Source: JALNZF01 sp964447405
GTDB taxonomy: Bacteria; Nitrospirota; UBA9217
Direction: 5' to 3'
Length of the DNA stretch: 64,000 nucleotides
NCBI GenBank assembly: GCA_964447405.1
Contig: CAYUSP010000003.1
Coordinates: forward strand, 696,032-760,031
A program made the position numbers and the translations under genes. Position 1 is the first letter of the stretch, and each line of letters starts with the position of its first letter. This document shows positions 42,474 through 50,760 of the stretch, one piece after another. The notes beneath the pieces are model-generated. The model was given only the letters and a program-made list of their open reading frames with translations, was not told where the DNA came from and searched no databases.

Positions 42474-43322
42474 CTATTGCAAAGTCCGCAGATAGGAGAT
42501 CACCGCCGCCAGATCAGCGGGTGTCAGCTTGCTGGTGGCATTTGTGACGACCTCTTCCATGGCCTTGTTGGCCACGTCGCCGTCCGGCAGTATTCCGGTC
42601 TTCAAATACTTCGCCAGATCCTGATCGCTCCATTTTTTCAGCCGTGATGACGTCAGGTCAGGAACCTTCTTGCCGTCCGGGCCAATACCGCCTTTGAGAT
42701 AGCTCTTCTTCTTGGGAGCACCAGCCAGGTTGCGAGGCGTATGACATTCGCCGCAATGCCCCACCGCCTGGACCAGATAGGCCCCGCGGTCGACAGATCC
42801 CGAACGCACGTGATCCGGAACGAACGGCCCGGGCGTGAAGAACAGCCACTGCCAGCCCCGGAGAGGGAAACGCATCCCGAAGAGCGGCCCGAGGTCATGC
42901 GGCCGGCTTGCGAGCTTGTCCGGTTTGAGTGAGCGCAGATAGGACCACAGGTCCTTCAGGTCGCTGTCACTGATCCCCGTGAATGAAGGATACGGGAATG
43001 CCGGGAAGTAGATCGCTCCATCGGGACGGACGCCATGGCGCATGGAACGGATGAAGTCGGATTCGCTCCAGCGACCGATTCCCCTATCGTTGTCCGGAGT
43101 GATATTCGGTCCGAAGAACGTGCCAAAGGGGGTCTTGAGCGCGCGTCCGCCTGCATAGGGTATAGCGCCTTCCCGGTCCTCGGTGTGGCATCCCGCGCAA
43201 TTGGCAATGCTTGCCAGATAGGCGCCCCGCTTCACATCCTCAACCGTTCCCGCCAGGCCATTCGATCCGGTCAGCAGCAGAACGAACAATCCGATAGCGA
43301 CTGTCTGTTTCCTGTTTCCCAT
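42474..43322 (-). CDS. Diheme c-type cytochrome
   Basis: 282 residues from ATG 43322. After a signal peptide (KQTVAIGLFVLLLTGSNGLAG) two cytochrome c domains follow, with heme sites CAGCH near residue 42 and CGECH near residue 190, and likely axial Met in the YAGGRALKTPFGT/ILPDGDVANKAM regions. It resembles the cytochrome subunits of membrane-bound alcohol, aldehyde or gluconate dehydrogenases, but no dehydrogenase subunit is adjacent. It would act in the periplasm as an electron carrier. Confidence 0.88.
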   Translation of the reverse strand: MGNRKQTVAIGLFVLLLTGSNGLAGTVEDVKRGAYLASIANCAGCHTEDREGAIPYAGGRALKTPFGTFFGPNITPDNDRGIGRWSESDFIRSMRHGVRPDGAIYFPAFPYPSFTGISDSDLKDLWSYLRSLKPDKLASRPHDLGPLFGMRFPLRGWQWLFFTPGPFVPDHVRSGSVDRGAYLVQAVGHCGECHTPRNLAGAPKKKSYLKGGIGPDGKKVPDLTSSRLKKWSDQDLAKYLKTGILPDGDVANKAMEEVVTNATSKLTPADLAAVISYLRTLQ

Positions 43323-43349
43323 ATCCACTCCATCCTGTGACAAAGAAGA

Positions 43350-43369
43350 CCCCGCCCATCAGGGCGGGG
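43350..43369 (-). terminator. Hairpin terminator after the cytochrome c' gene
   Basis: CCCCGCCC (43350-43357) and GGGCGGGG (43362-43369) form an 8-bp stem with a 4-base loop. On the minus strand it is followed by TCTTCTTTG, a weak U-rich tail. It would separate the cytochrome c' gene from the diheme gene. Confidence 0.6.
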
Positions 43370-43391
43370 CCGTACCAAGCCATCAATGTCC

Positions 43392-43853
43392 CTACTGTTT
43401 CTTTTCACGGAAATTGTCGTGGCACCCGCCGCAGGTCTTGCCGAGTGCGCCGATAGCACCCTTTGTGGCGGCCTCGTCCTTACCTTTGGATGCGGCGACC
43501 AGCTTGGCCACGGCTGCCTGCGTCTCATCCGTTGCCGCCTTAAACTTCGCCGTGTCGGAAAAGACCGCGGGGAGCGAGGCGGATTTTTCCTTTGCCGTGG
43601 CGGCATCAAAGCCGTCCCAGGGCATCTTGGCAAGCACTTCCAGGTACCCGGCATTGCGCGCGACGGTCTCCGCGTTGAAGGGGGCTTCGCCTTTCGCCAT
43701 TGCGACAAGCGGGCCAAAATACTTCCCCTGCAGCGTCATGGCTGCCTGACGCTGCTTGACAAGCACCTCGGGTTTCATCTGTGAGAACGCCGTGACCGCA
43801 AGACCAGCAAACACCGCCATTGTTACGACCGAAACGAGCACCATCTTCTTCAT
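43392..43853 (-). CDS. Cytochrome c' (c556 type)
   Basis: 153 residues. A signal peptide (MKKMVLVSVVTMAVFAGLAVTAFS) is followed by a four-helix domain with the heme site CGGCH close to the C-terminus (KTCGGCHDNFREKK), the hallmark of cytochrome c'. RQAAMTLQGKYFGPL in helix 1 carries the residue near the distal heme face. Such proteins bind NO or CO, or carry electrons, in the periplasm. A GGAGG site precedes the start. Confidence 0.92.
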   Translation of the reverse strand: MKKMVLVSVVTMAVFAGLAVTAFSQMKPEVLVKQRQAAMTLQGKYFGPLVAMAKGEAPFNAETVARNAGYLEVLAKMPWDGFDAATAKEKSASLPAVFSDTAKFKAATDETQAAVAKLVAASKGKDEAATKGAIGALGKTCGGCHDNFREKKQ

Positions 43854-44009
43854 TACACACCTCCGTTGTTGGAATTACCCTGTCAGAACCGTAGCCAGGG
43901 TGTTTGATTAGATATCAAAATATACCATATTTCGAACCAGTCGGCATCCGCTTGATCGGCTCCGGATGGTCGCAAGAACTCTCCGGCTGACAAGAGAAGA
44001 TGCCAGGTT

Positions 44010-44054
44010 GAGCAGGAATGGTGTGCGGTGCACTACCTCTTTACGCAATGCTGA
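44010..44054 (+). pseudogene. 3' fragment of a second CFA-like methyltransferase
   Basis: Codons 44010-44054 read EQEWCAVHYLFTQC then TGA. This matches the C-terminal GQEWWVAHYLF of the methyltransferase at 41344-42393. No homology continues upstream, so only the extreme 3' end of a second copy appears to survive. The match is short and could be coincidence. Confidence 0.4.
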
Positions 44055-44104
44055 CGGTTCTCTCTGATTCGTGCCATACAGTGCAGCATATAGGTTTTTT
44101 TCTT

Positions 44105-44500
44105 CTAGAAACCGCCCATCCTCGACGCCAGCAGCGGGCAGAGCGCCATGATGGCCATGCCCAGCCCCAGCAGGTTCCCCTTCCTGATGTCAAAGTCATC
44201 CAGGATGGTCTCCCAGCGCATCTTCAGGATGAACCGGCCCACCACGACATCGAACAGCCCCATGAAGAGGGACAATGATATCCCGAGGACCAGCAACCCC
44301 CCGTCGGCCCTGATGTGCAAGAACGGCACATAGTAGTAGCAGATGAGCAGACAAAGGGCCAGCGCAGGCAGCAGCGATATCCGCTTCGCATTCATCACTC
44401 CGACCCGCTTGTTCAGAAAGATCGTTCTGGCGATCCCGTTCAGCATTTCCGAGGCGGCGACAAGAATGAATAAACCGATTACGTGCAGGATGAAGGTCAT
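44105..44500 (-). CDS. Small multi-pass membrane protein, unknown
   Basis: 131 residues from ATG 44500 (GGAAGG upstream). Four hydrophobic helices are visible (TFILHVIGLFILVAAS, LLPALALCLLICYYYVPF, LLVLGISLSLFMGLFDVVVG and NLLGLGMAIMALCPLLA). The GLFDVVVGRFIL segment between helices has one Asp. I recognise no named family. It lies 45 bases after the TMEM175-like gene and is probably co-transcribed with it. Confidence 0.6.
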   Translation of the reverse strand: MTFILHVIGLFILVAASEMLNGIARTIFLNKRVGVMNAKRISLLPALALCLLICYYYVPFLHIRADGGLLVLGISLSLFMGLFDVVVGRFILKMRWETILDDFDIRKGNLLGLGMAIMALCPLLASRMGGF

Positions 44501-44545
44501 GCGATCATTTCCTTCCGAAATAATCGAGCCAGAGGGCATCAAAGG

Positions 44546-45157
44546 TCAGGATGTTCGTGGCTTGTAACCAAGAATGGCCCAGAGCACCCAGAGCGACAGG
44601 TTCATGCCAAGGCCCAGATAGCCGTTATAGAGCGCGACGATCGTGGATGCGGCGTACACCACCATGCCGTACCGGTAGGCAATCGAGATCTTCCGCACAT
44701 GGGCCGCCGAGATGCCGTGCTGCAGCAGGTCTCCGCGTACCATGCACTGCCAAATGAGATTGTAGCCGATGCTGATGAAGATGAAGGTCCCGCAATAGAA
44801 TGCGGCGGCCGCGTTCAGCGCCCTGCCGTCGAGGTATTCGGCGAGCAGCGATGTGGGAAAGGGTACGAAACTGATCAGGAGCAGCAGGAAACCGTTTGCA
44901 TACAAGAAACCTGGATTGGTCCGCCGAACCATGTTGAACAAGCCATGGTGGTTGATCCACATGATCAGGATGGCAAAGAAGCTGAGCAGAAAGGCAAGGA
45001 ACGACGGCCAGAGGCCGATGAGCGCCCCGGCAAGTTCCGCCGGTGAACTGTCGTGCGACATTTTTGGCACCTTGATCTCGAGGATCAAAAGCGTGATAGC
45101 GATGGCGAACACGCCGTCGCTGAAAGCTTCGACCCTGCCTGTTTCCTTTTCTTGCAT
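44546..45157 (-). CDS. TMEM175/DUF1211 family potassium channel-like protein
   Basis: 203 residues from ATG 45157. The first helix has the family filter motif AFSDGVFAIAITLLILEI, and five further helices follow (including FLAFLLSFFAILIMWINHHGLF). Bacterial members form tetrameric potassium-permeable channels gated in an unusual way by isoleucines in helix 1. It belongs to the ion and stress set downstream of katG. Confidence 0.9.
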   Translation of the reverse strand: MQEKETGRVEAFSDGVFAIAITLLILEIKVPKMSHDSSPAELAGALIGLWPSFLAFLLSFFAILIMWINHHGLFNMVRRTNPGFLYANGFLLLLISFVPFPTSLLAEYLDGRALNAAAAFYCGTFIFISIGYNLIWQCMVRGDLLQHGISAAHVRKISIAYRYGMVVYAASTIVALYNGYLGLGMNLSLWVLWAILGYKPRTS

Positions 45158-45237
45158 GGGATCCTCTCTTGTGATTAGCATCGTCCGTCGGTTCGTGACC
45201 CTATAAGTTCGGCAGCGACGGCCCGCCCCCGCAGGCG

Positions 45238-45729
45238 TCATTTCACGGGGACGAGGACGATATCGAACGTCCCTTTCCGGCTCCCCTCTTCGCGATACTG
45301 CTGCGTCATCAGGATATCGAATCCCGGGGCCGAGACCCGGAGATGAATGTGCGGCGGCCTGCCCGAGTACGGCGGCGGGACATGGCTCTCAAACCGGTAT
45401 GCGCCTTTCCCGTCGGCAATGACCGTTGCGCGATAGGCGTCGCCATATCCGCCGTCCGGCCCGGCAAGCCACAGTTCGATGACCGCACCTTTGATCGGAG
45501 CGCAGTCCTTCGCCGAGCGGACCATGCCCTCGAGGACATACCCTTTCCCCACGCTTGCGCGCACCGGCGAGCCAGGCTCGTAATACGGACCGAGAGCATC
45601 GGGTTCCGTCGGCCTACAGGAGCCCGCATTCGCATCGAGCTGCAAGAGCAGCAGGAGTACGGCCGACAGAAAGGGCCGTAAGCCACGTCTTCTCATGGCA
45701 TCCTCGGCATTGCCCGGTGTTGTCTTCAT
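45238..45729 (-). CDS. Secreted intradiol-dioxygenase-like protein
   Basis: 163 residues. A signal peptide near the N-terminus (FLSAVLLLLLQLDANAG) is followed by the intradiol ring-cleavage dioxygenase beta-sandwich: DALGPYYEPGSP, IKGAVIELW, DAYRATV and RPPHIHLRVSAPG, where the two His and nearby Tyr residues are the expected ferric ligands. It is shorter than PcaG/PcaH or catechol dioxygenases and lies outside any aromatic pathway. Secreted small members are known, but their substrate is unclear. Confidence 0.8.
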   Translation of the reverse strand: MKTTPGNAEDAMRRRGLRPFLSAVLLLLLQLDANAGSCRPTEPDALGPYYEPGSPVRASVGKGYVLEGMVRSAKDCAPIKGAVIELWLAGPDGGYGDAYRATVIADGKGAYRFESHVPPPYSGRPPHIHLRVSAPGFDILMTQQYREEGSRKGTFDIVLVPVK

Positions 45730-45747
45730 GCTCGATCCTGTGACGAA

Positions 45748-46209
45748 TCATTTCTTTCCGAACTTCTCTTTCCAGATGACATCCGCCTTCTTGATGTGGC
45801 CGGGAATGTCCCTGCTCCATTTCCCATATGCCTCCTGGCTGCAGTTCAGGTACAGCTTCCCGTCCACGATCTTCCAGACCTCCGGGTCCGTTATCGCCAG
45901 CCGGGACTCGGTCATAGCCCAGGCACAATACCCGTCATACTGAGGGGCGTACTTCTCCGGACTTGCCGCGAACAGGTCCCGGTTCTCCTTGGTCGAGAAA
46001 TGCCAGGTCATATCATGCCAGGGGAATGTGAATGACCCGCTGCCTTTCATTGCCTTGCCGGCTTTGAAATAAGCCACGGCGTCATATCCCTTGATCGCAA
46101 CCTCATTCTGCGGCGACGCCGAAGCAGGAGAGCCTCCCAATCGGATAAGCAGCAGGAAGAGACCAGCGATGAACATCAAATACCCATAAGTCGTTCTTCT
46201 TGATCTCAT
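45748..46209 (-). CDS. YHS-domain protein, exported
   Basis: 153 residues from ATG 46209, whose GGAGG spacing is better than that of the ATG at 46215. A signal or anchor helix (YLMFIAGLFLLLIRL) is followed by a YHS domain: GYDAVAYFKAGKAMKG, FSTKENRDLFAASPEKYAPQYDGYCAWAM. The region GKLYLNCSQEAYGKW ends the fold. YHS domains are short metal- or substrate-binding folds. It is next to the dioxygenase-like gene and 18 bases away from it. Confidence 0.88.
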   Translation of the reverse strand: MRSRRTTYGYLMFIAGLFLLLIRLGGSPASASPQNEVAIKGYDAVAYFKAGKAMKGSGSFTFPWHDMTWHFSTKENRDLFAASPEKYAPQYDGYCAWAMTESRLAITDPEVWKIVDGKLYLNCSQEAYGKWSRDIPGHIKKADVIWKEKFGKK

Positions 46210-46272
46210 ATGCATGCACCTCCCTCATATTATTATCGATGAGCCACCCCTCTTCTCATTTTATCATTTTTT

Positions 46273-46494
46273 TCACTGGGCCCCGTGCCTGGCTACCGCA
46301 GCCTTCACCCGGCGCAGGAGCCTGCGGGCCCAGATGAACTCCGTCCCAAGGACAGCGAGACCGATTGGTATCACCACGACCGCAGGCCCGGGGAGAACGA
46401 TCATCGCCACTCCGGCCAGAAGGATCGTCGCACCTACTACGAGAACGATCAGCCTCCGGGCATGCCTCACCGCTCTGTTCAGGACATCATTCAT
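46273..46494 (-). CDS. PGPGW-family small membrane protein
   Basis: 73 residues from ATG 46494. One long hydrophobic region contains VLPGPAVVVIPIGLAVLGTEFIWARRLL, matching the PGPGW pattern (here PGPAV). The C-terminus is basic. The function is unknown. It lies 91 bases after the PsiE-like gene in the same direction. Confidence 0.78.
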   Translation of the reverse strand: MNDVLNRAVRHARRLIVLVVGATILLAGVAMIVLPGPAVVVIPIGLAVLGTEFIWARRLLRRVKAAVARHGAQ

Positions 46495-46585
46495 GGCATC
46501 GCCGCCATATCCCCGTCCAGAGCATGCCCTGCACAAGAACAGCTCGCAGTTTGCCCGGACCATTGGATGCGACTGCTGGAAACAC

Positions 46586-46984
46586 TTACTTCTCTCTCCG
46601 GTAACAGTATCTTGCAGCCGCAAGCGCCAGGATGATGGCCGCAATGCCCACCAGCGTCATGCCCGCGAGCTCCTTCACATCCAGGGTAATGACCTTGCGC
46701 GCGATGGCGATCATGGCCACGGTCAGGACCACCTCGAAGTGCACTACATTATCCTTGAGATAGGCCTTGATCGTCTCGAGCAGCTCCACGCCGATCAACA
46801 CCAGCAAAAACAGCCCGAAGATGTCCAGCAGCTCATCGATCTCGAGCAGGAGGACCGGCGGAGTGATGATGTCCTTGATGATGATCCATCCCAGCTCGAT
46901 GGTCGCCAGCAGAACGACGACGGCCATCAATATGACCAGCGTGGCCGTTACCGCCTTTTCGAACTTCTTCAGCAGATCAAGCAT
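46586..46984 (-). CDS. PsiE-like membrane protein
   Basis: 132 residues from ATG 46984, overlapping the end of the P-type ATPase gene by 8 bases. Four helices are visible (VTATLVILMAVVVLLATIEL, LLDIFGLFLLVLIGVELLETI, VVLTVAMIAIARKVITLD, LVGIAAIILALAAARYCY), as in phosphate-starvation-inducible PsiE proteins. Its role is not known. The overlap indicates that it is co-translated with the ATPase and may assist it. Confidence 0.82.
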   Translation of the reverse strand: MLDLLKKFEKAVTATLVILMAVVVLLATIELGWIIIKDIITPPVLLLEIDELLDIFGLFLLVLIGVELLETIKAYLKDNVVHFEVVLTVAMIAIARKVITLDVKELAGMTLVGIAAIILALAAARYCYRREK

Positions 46985-49670
46985 GTTCCCTCCTTCGGCG
47001 CAGCCATTTGTCGATCTCGACGACAAAAACGACGGTAAGTGAAAGCAGACATACCCGGCCCCACTCCTGAACCGTGAGCGGCTCGGTCTTGAAGACCCAC
47101 TGCAGCGCCGGCACGTAGATGAACGCGAGCTGCGCCAGGACAGACGCTGCGATGGCGAAGAGCAGCAGCGGATTGCTCAGCAGGCCGATCCGGAACACCG
47201 ACAGCGTCTCGGACCGGCTGTTCCAGGTCTGGAAGAACTGGAAGAAAACCATGGTGGTCACGGCGATGGTCCGCGCCTGCTCGAGGTGCTCGCCGATGGC
47301 GAGGGCGTGGTGGAAGCTGTACACGACGCCGGCGGCGATGAGCGCTCCGACCAGCACGGTGCGCTGCACCAGCACGGCAGACATCACTCCCTCCTTCGGG
47401 TCACGCGGCGGCCGCAGGACGACGCCCGGCTCACCCGGCTCGAAGGTGAGCGCCAGCACCTGGAGCCCGTTCGTCACGAGGTTGATCCAGAGCAGCTGCG
47501 ACGGCGTGTACGGCATGGGAAGCCCCAGCGCGATCGTGCCGATGATCGACAGGATCGCGGCGACGCCCGTAGGGATCAGGAAGAAGACGACCTTCCGTAT
47601 GTTGTCGAACACGATCCGGCCTTCCTCGACCGCCGCGAAGATCGTGGCGAAGTTGTCGTCAATGATTACCATGTCCGACGCCTCCTTGGCAACATCCGTT
47701 CCGGTACGGCCCATGGCGATCCCGATATGCGCGGCCTTGAGCGCCGGCGCGTCGTTCACGCCGTCTCCCGTCATGGCCACGATCTCGCCGTGCCGGATGA
47801 GCTGCCGGGCGATGCGCAGCTTGTGGTGCGGCGCCACGCGGGCAAAGATCGACACGGTCCTGACCTTCTCGAACAGCTCGTCGTCGCCCATCTCCTCGAG
47901 CTCCCTGCCCGTGAGCGCTGCACCGGTGCCGTCCCCGATGCCGATCATCCTCCCGATGGCGCCGGCGGTGGTGGCGTGGTCGCCGGTGATCATGACAACG
48001 CGGATGCCCGCCTTCCGGCAGCCCTTCACCGCGTCCATAGCCTCGGGCCGCGGTGGATCGATCATGCCCTGGAGACCCGTAAGCGTGAGATCACCCTCCA
48101 CGTGCCCGTGCGTGAGCTCTTCGAGGTCCGGCGGCGCCTCCTTGTAGGCCATGGCCAGGACACGCATGCCCTCGGACGCGAACCGATGCGCTGCGTTGAG
48201 GAGCTCCTTCGCCCGGAGCGCACCGGTCAGGTGGCAGGACGTGCAGAGGTCGATGACACGCTCGGGGCCGCCCTTGACGAAGATGTACTTCCTGCCGTCG
48301 TGTCGGTGCAGCGTCGCCATGTAGCCCCGGTCGGACTCGAAAGGCACCATCGAGACGAGCGGCCAGTCCCGCTTCTCGTCCTCGGGGCGGAGGCCCGCCT
48401 TCATGGCAGAGACGATGAGCGCCCCCTCGGTCGGGTCGCCGTCGACGCGGTACGTGCCGTCCTCCTCGTAGACCTCTGATTCGTTGCAGAGCAGGCCGAT
48501 CCGCAGGTTCAGGAACAGGTCCTTTCGTTCCTGCTCCGTGATGGGAAGCCACCCGTGCAGGACCTCGCCGCCAGGGTCATACCCGGTCCCGGTCACTTCG
48601 AAGACGTGCTGGCCGTCGTGGACCACCTTGACGGTCATCTCGTTCTTCGTGAGCGTGCCGGTCTTGTCGGTGCAGATGACGGTCGTGCTGCCAAGGGTCT
48701 CGACAGCCGGCAGCTTCCGGACGATGGCGTTCCGGCGCGCCATGTTCCGGACGCCCAGGGCGAGCGCGATGGTCAGCACCGCCGGAAGGCCCTCGGGGAT
48801 GGTGGCGACGGCCGCGGCCACGGCAGTCATGAACATGTCCTTGACCGTTTCGCCGACCAGCAACCCGATGCCGAAGAGAAGGCACGATGCCGACAGTACC
48901 ACGTACCCGATCATGGCCGAGAAGCGGTGGAACTTCTGCTGCAGCGGCGCCGGTGCTGTTTCCGCTTCCCGAATCTCGCGGGCGATGCTGCCGAGGACGG
49001 AGCGCGCGCCCGTGGCGACCACGACGCCGCGGCCGCGGCCGTTCACGACGACCGTGCCCAGGAAGGCCATGTTCCGCTGGTCCCCGGGCGGCAGGTTCGG
49101 TTCGGCAATGGCTGACACGGTCTTCTGCGCGGGCAGCGACTCGCCGGTCAGCATGGACTCGTCGGTCTTGAGCTCCAGCGCCTTCACGAGCCGGATGTCC
49201 GCCGGCACCTTGACGCCCGAGGCGAGCAGGACGATGTCGCCTGGCACCAGTTCCGCACTGTCGATCTCGTGCTCCCTGCCGTCCCTGACCACCCGCGCCT
49301 TCGGCACCACCAGCTTCTTGAGTGCCCGGACGCTCTCCTCGGCCCGGTATTCCTGGAAGAAGCCGATCGCCGCGTTCAGGACCACGACCGTCAGAATGAC
49401 GCCCGAGTCCACGACCTCCTCGAGCAGGGCGGTCACCACAGCGGCGATGAGAAGGATGTAGATCAAGGGGCTCGTGAACTGACCCGCAAGGATCCGGAGC
49501 TTGCTGATCCGGTCCTCCTCACCGAGGCGGTTCAGGCCGTGCTCGATCAGCCGTTCGTGGACCTTTGACGACGACAGTCCCTGGTCCGACGTCGCGAGAG
49601 CATGCAGCACATCACTGCTTTCCTGCTGATAAGGCCGAAGATCGGATCGTTCAGGTGTCGTTGGTGACAT
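46977..49670 (-). CDS. P-type cation-transporting ATPase (P2 type, calcium/proton-like)
   Basis: 897 residues from ATG 49670. It has an N-terminal cation-ATPase domain, LTGESLP in the actuator domain, the phosphorylation site CTDKTGTLTKNEM, an ATP-binding VKGGPERVIDLC segment, the TGDGVNDAPALK hinge and a C-terminal helix bundle with LLWINLVTNGLQVLALTFEPGEPGV. Helix 4 has ATIPEGLPAVLTI, typical of Ca2+ and Na+/K+ type P2 pumps. The transported ion is probably Ca2+ or another cation; sequence alone does not decide it. Confidence 0.92.
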   Translation of the reverse strand: MSPTTPERSDLRPYQQESSDVLHALATSDQGLSSSKVHERLIEHGLNRLGEEDRISKLRILAGQFTSPLIYILLIAAVVTALLEEVVDSGVILTVVVLNAAIGFFQEYRAEESVRALKKLVVPKARVVRDGREHEIDSAELVPGDIVLLASGVKVPADIRLVKALELKTDESMLTGESLPAQKTVSAIAEPNLPPGDQRNMAFLGTVVVNGRGRGVVVATGARSVLGSIAREIREAETAPAPLQQKFHRFSAMIGYVVLSASCLLFGIGLLVGETVKDMFMTAVAAAVATIPEGLPAVLTIALALGVRNMARRNAIVRKLPAVETLGSTTVICTDKTGTLTKNEMTVKVVHDGQHVFEVTGTGYDPGGEVLHGWLPITEQERKDLFLNLRIGLLCNESEVYEEDGTYRVDGDPTEGALIVSAMKAGLRPEDEKRDWPLVSMVPFESDRGYMATLHRHDGRKYIFVKGGPERVIDLCTSCHLTGALRAKELLNAAHRFASEGMRVLAMAYKEAPPDLEELTHGHVEGDLTLTGLQGMIDPPRPEAMDAVKGCRKAGIRVVMITGDHATTAGAIGRMIGIGDGTGAALTGRELEEMGDDELFEKVRTVSIFARVAPHHKLRIARQLIRHGEIVAMTGDGVNDAPALKAAHIGIAMGRTGTDVAKEASDMVIIDDNFATIFAAVEEGRIVFDNIRKVVFFLIPTGVAAILSIIGTIALGLPMPYTPSQLLWINLVTNGLQVLALTFEPGEPGVVLRPPRDPKEGVMSAVLVQRTVLVGALIAAGVVYSFHHALAIGEHLEQARTIAVTTMVFFQFFQTWNSRSETLSVFRIGLLSNPLLLFAIAASVLAQLAFIYVPALQWVFKTEPLTVQEWGRVCLLSLTVVFVVEIDKWLRRRREHA

Positions 49671-49723
49671 GGCGTCTCCCGTGGTGCAGCTGCGGAGCAA
49701 AGCACATACGTTAGCAAGTAGCG

Positions 49724-50473
49724 TTAAAAGCGTATCTCCATACCTGCCACTGCATAGTGAAACAGCGAGAATGTATATACTTCGCTATTGTCGGCACCGC
49801 CTTCCAGCACGCGGTAGCCGGCAAAGAATCTGGTCGAGCCGCTGACGTCATACATCATCGCGAAAAATACGTCCTCGGCCCTGCCTTGTGTCGAGCCGAG
49901 CGCGTCGCCGGCAACGCGGAACGTCCAGGGCTTCGTGAACCGCCAGTCAATAAGGAAATTGATCAGCGGTACGAAGCCGGTGTTCTTTTTCTCGGCCCGC
50001 AGGCCGCCCCCCTCGACCGTGATCGCCGCATCACGGACCTTGGCAGTCAATCCCACCCAGGTGTCGAGATCATCGCGAGTGACGAGATTCCTGCGCCAGG
50101 TAAAGCGATAGGAGTCGAAGCGGAATGTGGCGTCAAGGTCCGTTCCTGCCGGGAAGGTCTTTCCGGCAAAGCGGATATCCCGGTCCAAACGGCCGTGGGA
50201 ACTCAAGCTGAGCGGAGAAACGACGACACCGAAGTAATCGCGCATATCACGAATGTACCCGGCTTCCAGCCGCCCGGTGAATTTGGTGTCGGTCTTAAGG
50301 TCGTCAGAGAACGAAAACCGCGTCCCGGTATCTCCCGGGATGCGGACATCATTCTTACTCGTAAATACTTCCGCAGCCTGCAGATTGAATACATATTCCG
50401 CAGCCACCGGATCCGGCAGGCAGAGGAACCCGGTCAGAGTGATTAACAGACCTGCAATCCGTGCATTGATCAT
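49724..50473 (-). CDS. Outer-membrane beta-barrel protein, unknown
   Basis: 249 residues from ATG 50473. A signal peptide (ending DPVAA) is followed by amphipathic beta strands with frequent aromatics (GRLEAGYIRDMRDYFGVVVSPL, FDSYRFTWRRNLVT, FFAGYRVLEGGADN) and a C-terminal Phe (MEIRF), so an 8-12-strand barrel is likely. No named family is recognised. It follows its own upstream region, and the ABC permease gene begins about 290 bases further on. Confidence 0.68.
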   Translation of the reverse strand: MINARIAGLLITLTGFLCLPDPVAAEYVFNLQAAEVFTSKNDVRIPGDTGTRFSFSDDLKTDTKFTGRLEAGYIRDMRDYFGVVVSPLSLSSHGRLDRDIRFAGKTFPAGTDLDATFRFDSYRFTWRRNLVTRDDLDTWVGLTAKVRDAAITVEGGGLRAEKKNTGFVPLINFLIDWRFTKPWTFRVAGDALGSTQGRAEDVFFAMMYDVSGSTRFFAGYRVLEGGADNSEVYTFSLFHYAVAGMEIRF

Positions 50474-50760
50474 GGCGGACTCCTTTTTTTCTTCTCGATA
50501 AATGCTCGGTCCCAACACAGAGGAACCGAACAATATGTTTCTCAAACGCGCCAAGCGCCCGCTGCAATTACTGCACACGAAGACCTGGCAACGCGTTCTT
50601 TTAATTGATCGACTGGCGGCCTTTGCGGACGCGCCCGGGAACCGCTTAGCTTGCTACGGTCGCAAGGCGAGACACGTCCCCCGTTTTCGCACTGCTGTTT
50701 ACTTAATTATATATGAGAATGGCGTTTCGGGAGAATGAAACCGCATATCCCGCTGCCCGT

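Noticed and set aside
47286..48479. 397-codon plus-strand ORF opposite the P-type ATPase
   Set aside because: Antisense shadow; Asp/His/Arg-rich reading typical of reversed GC-rich code.
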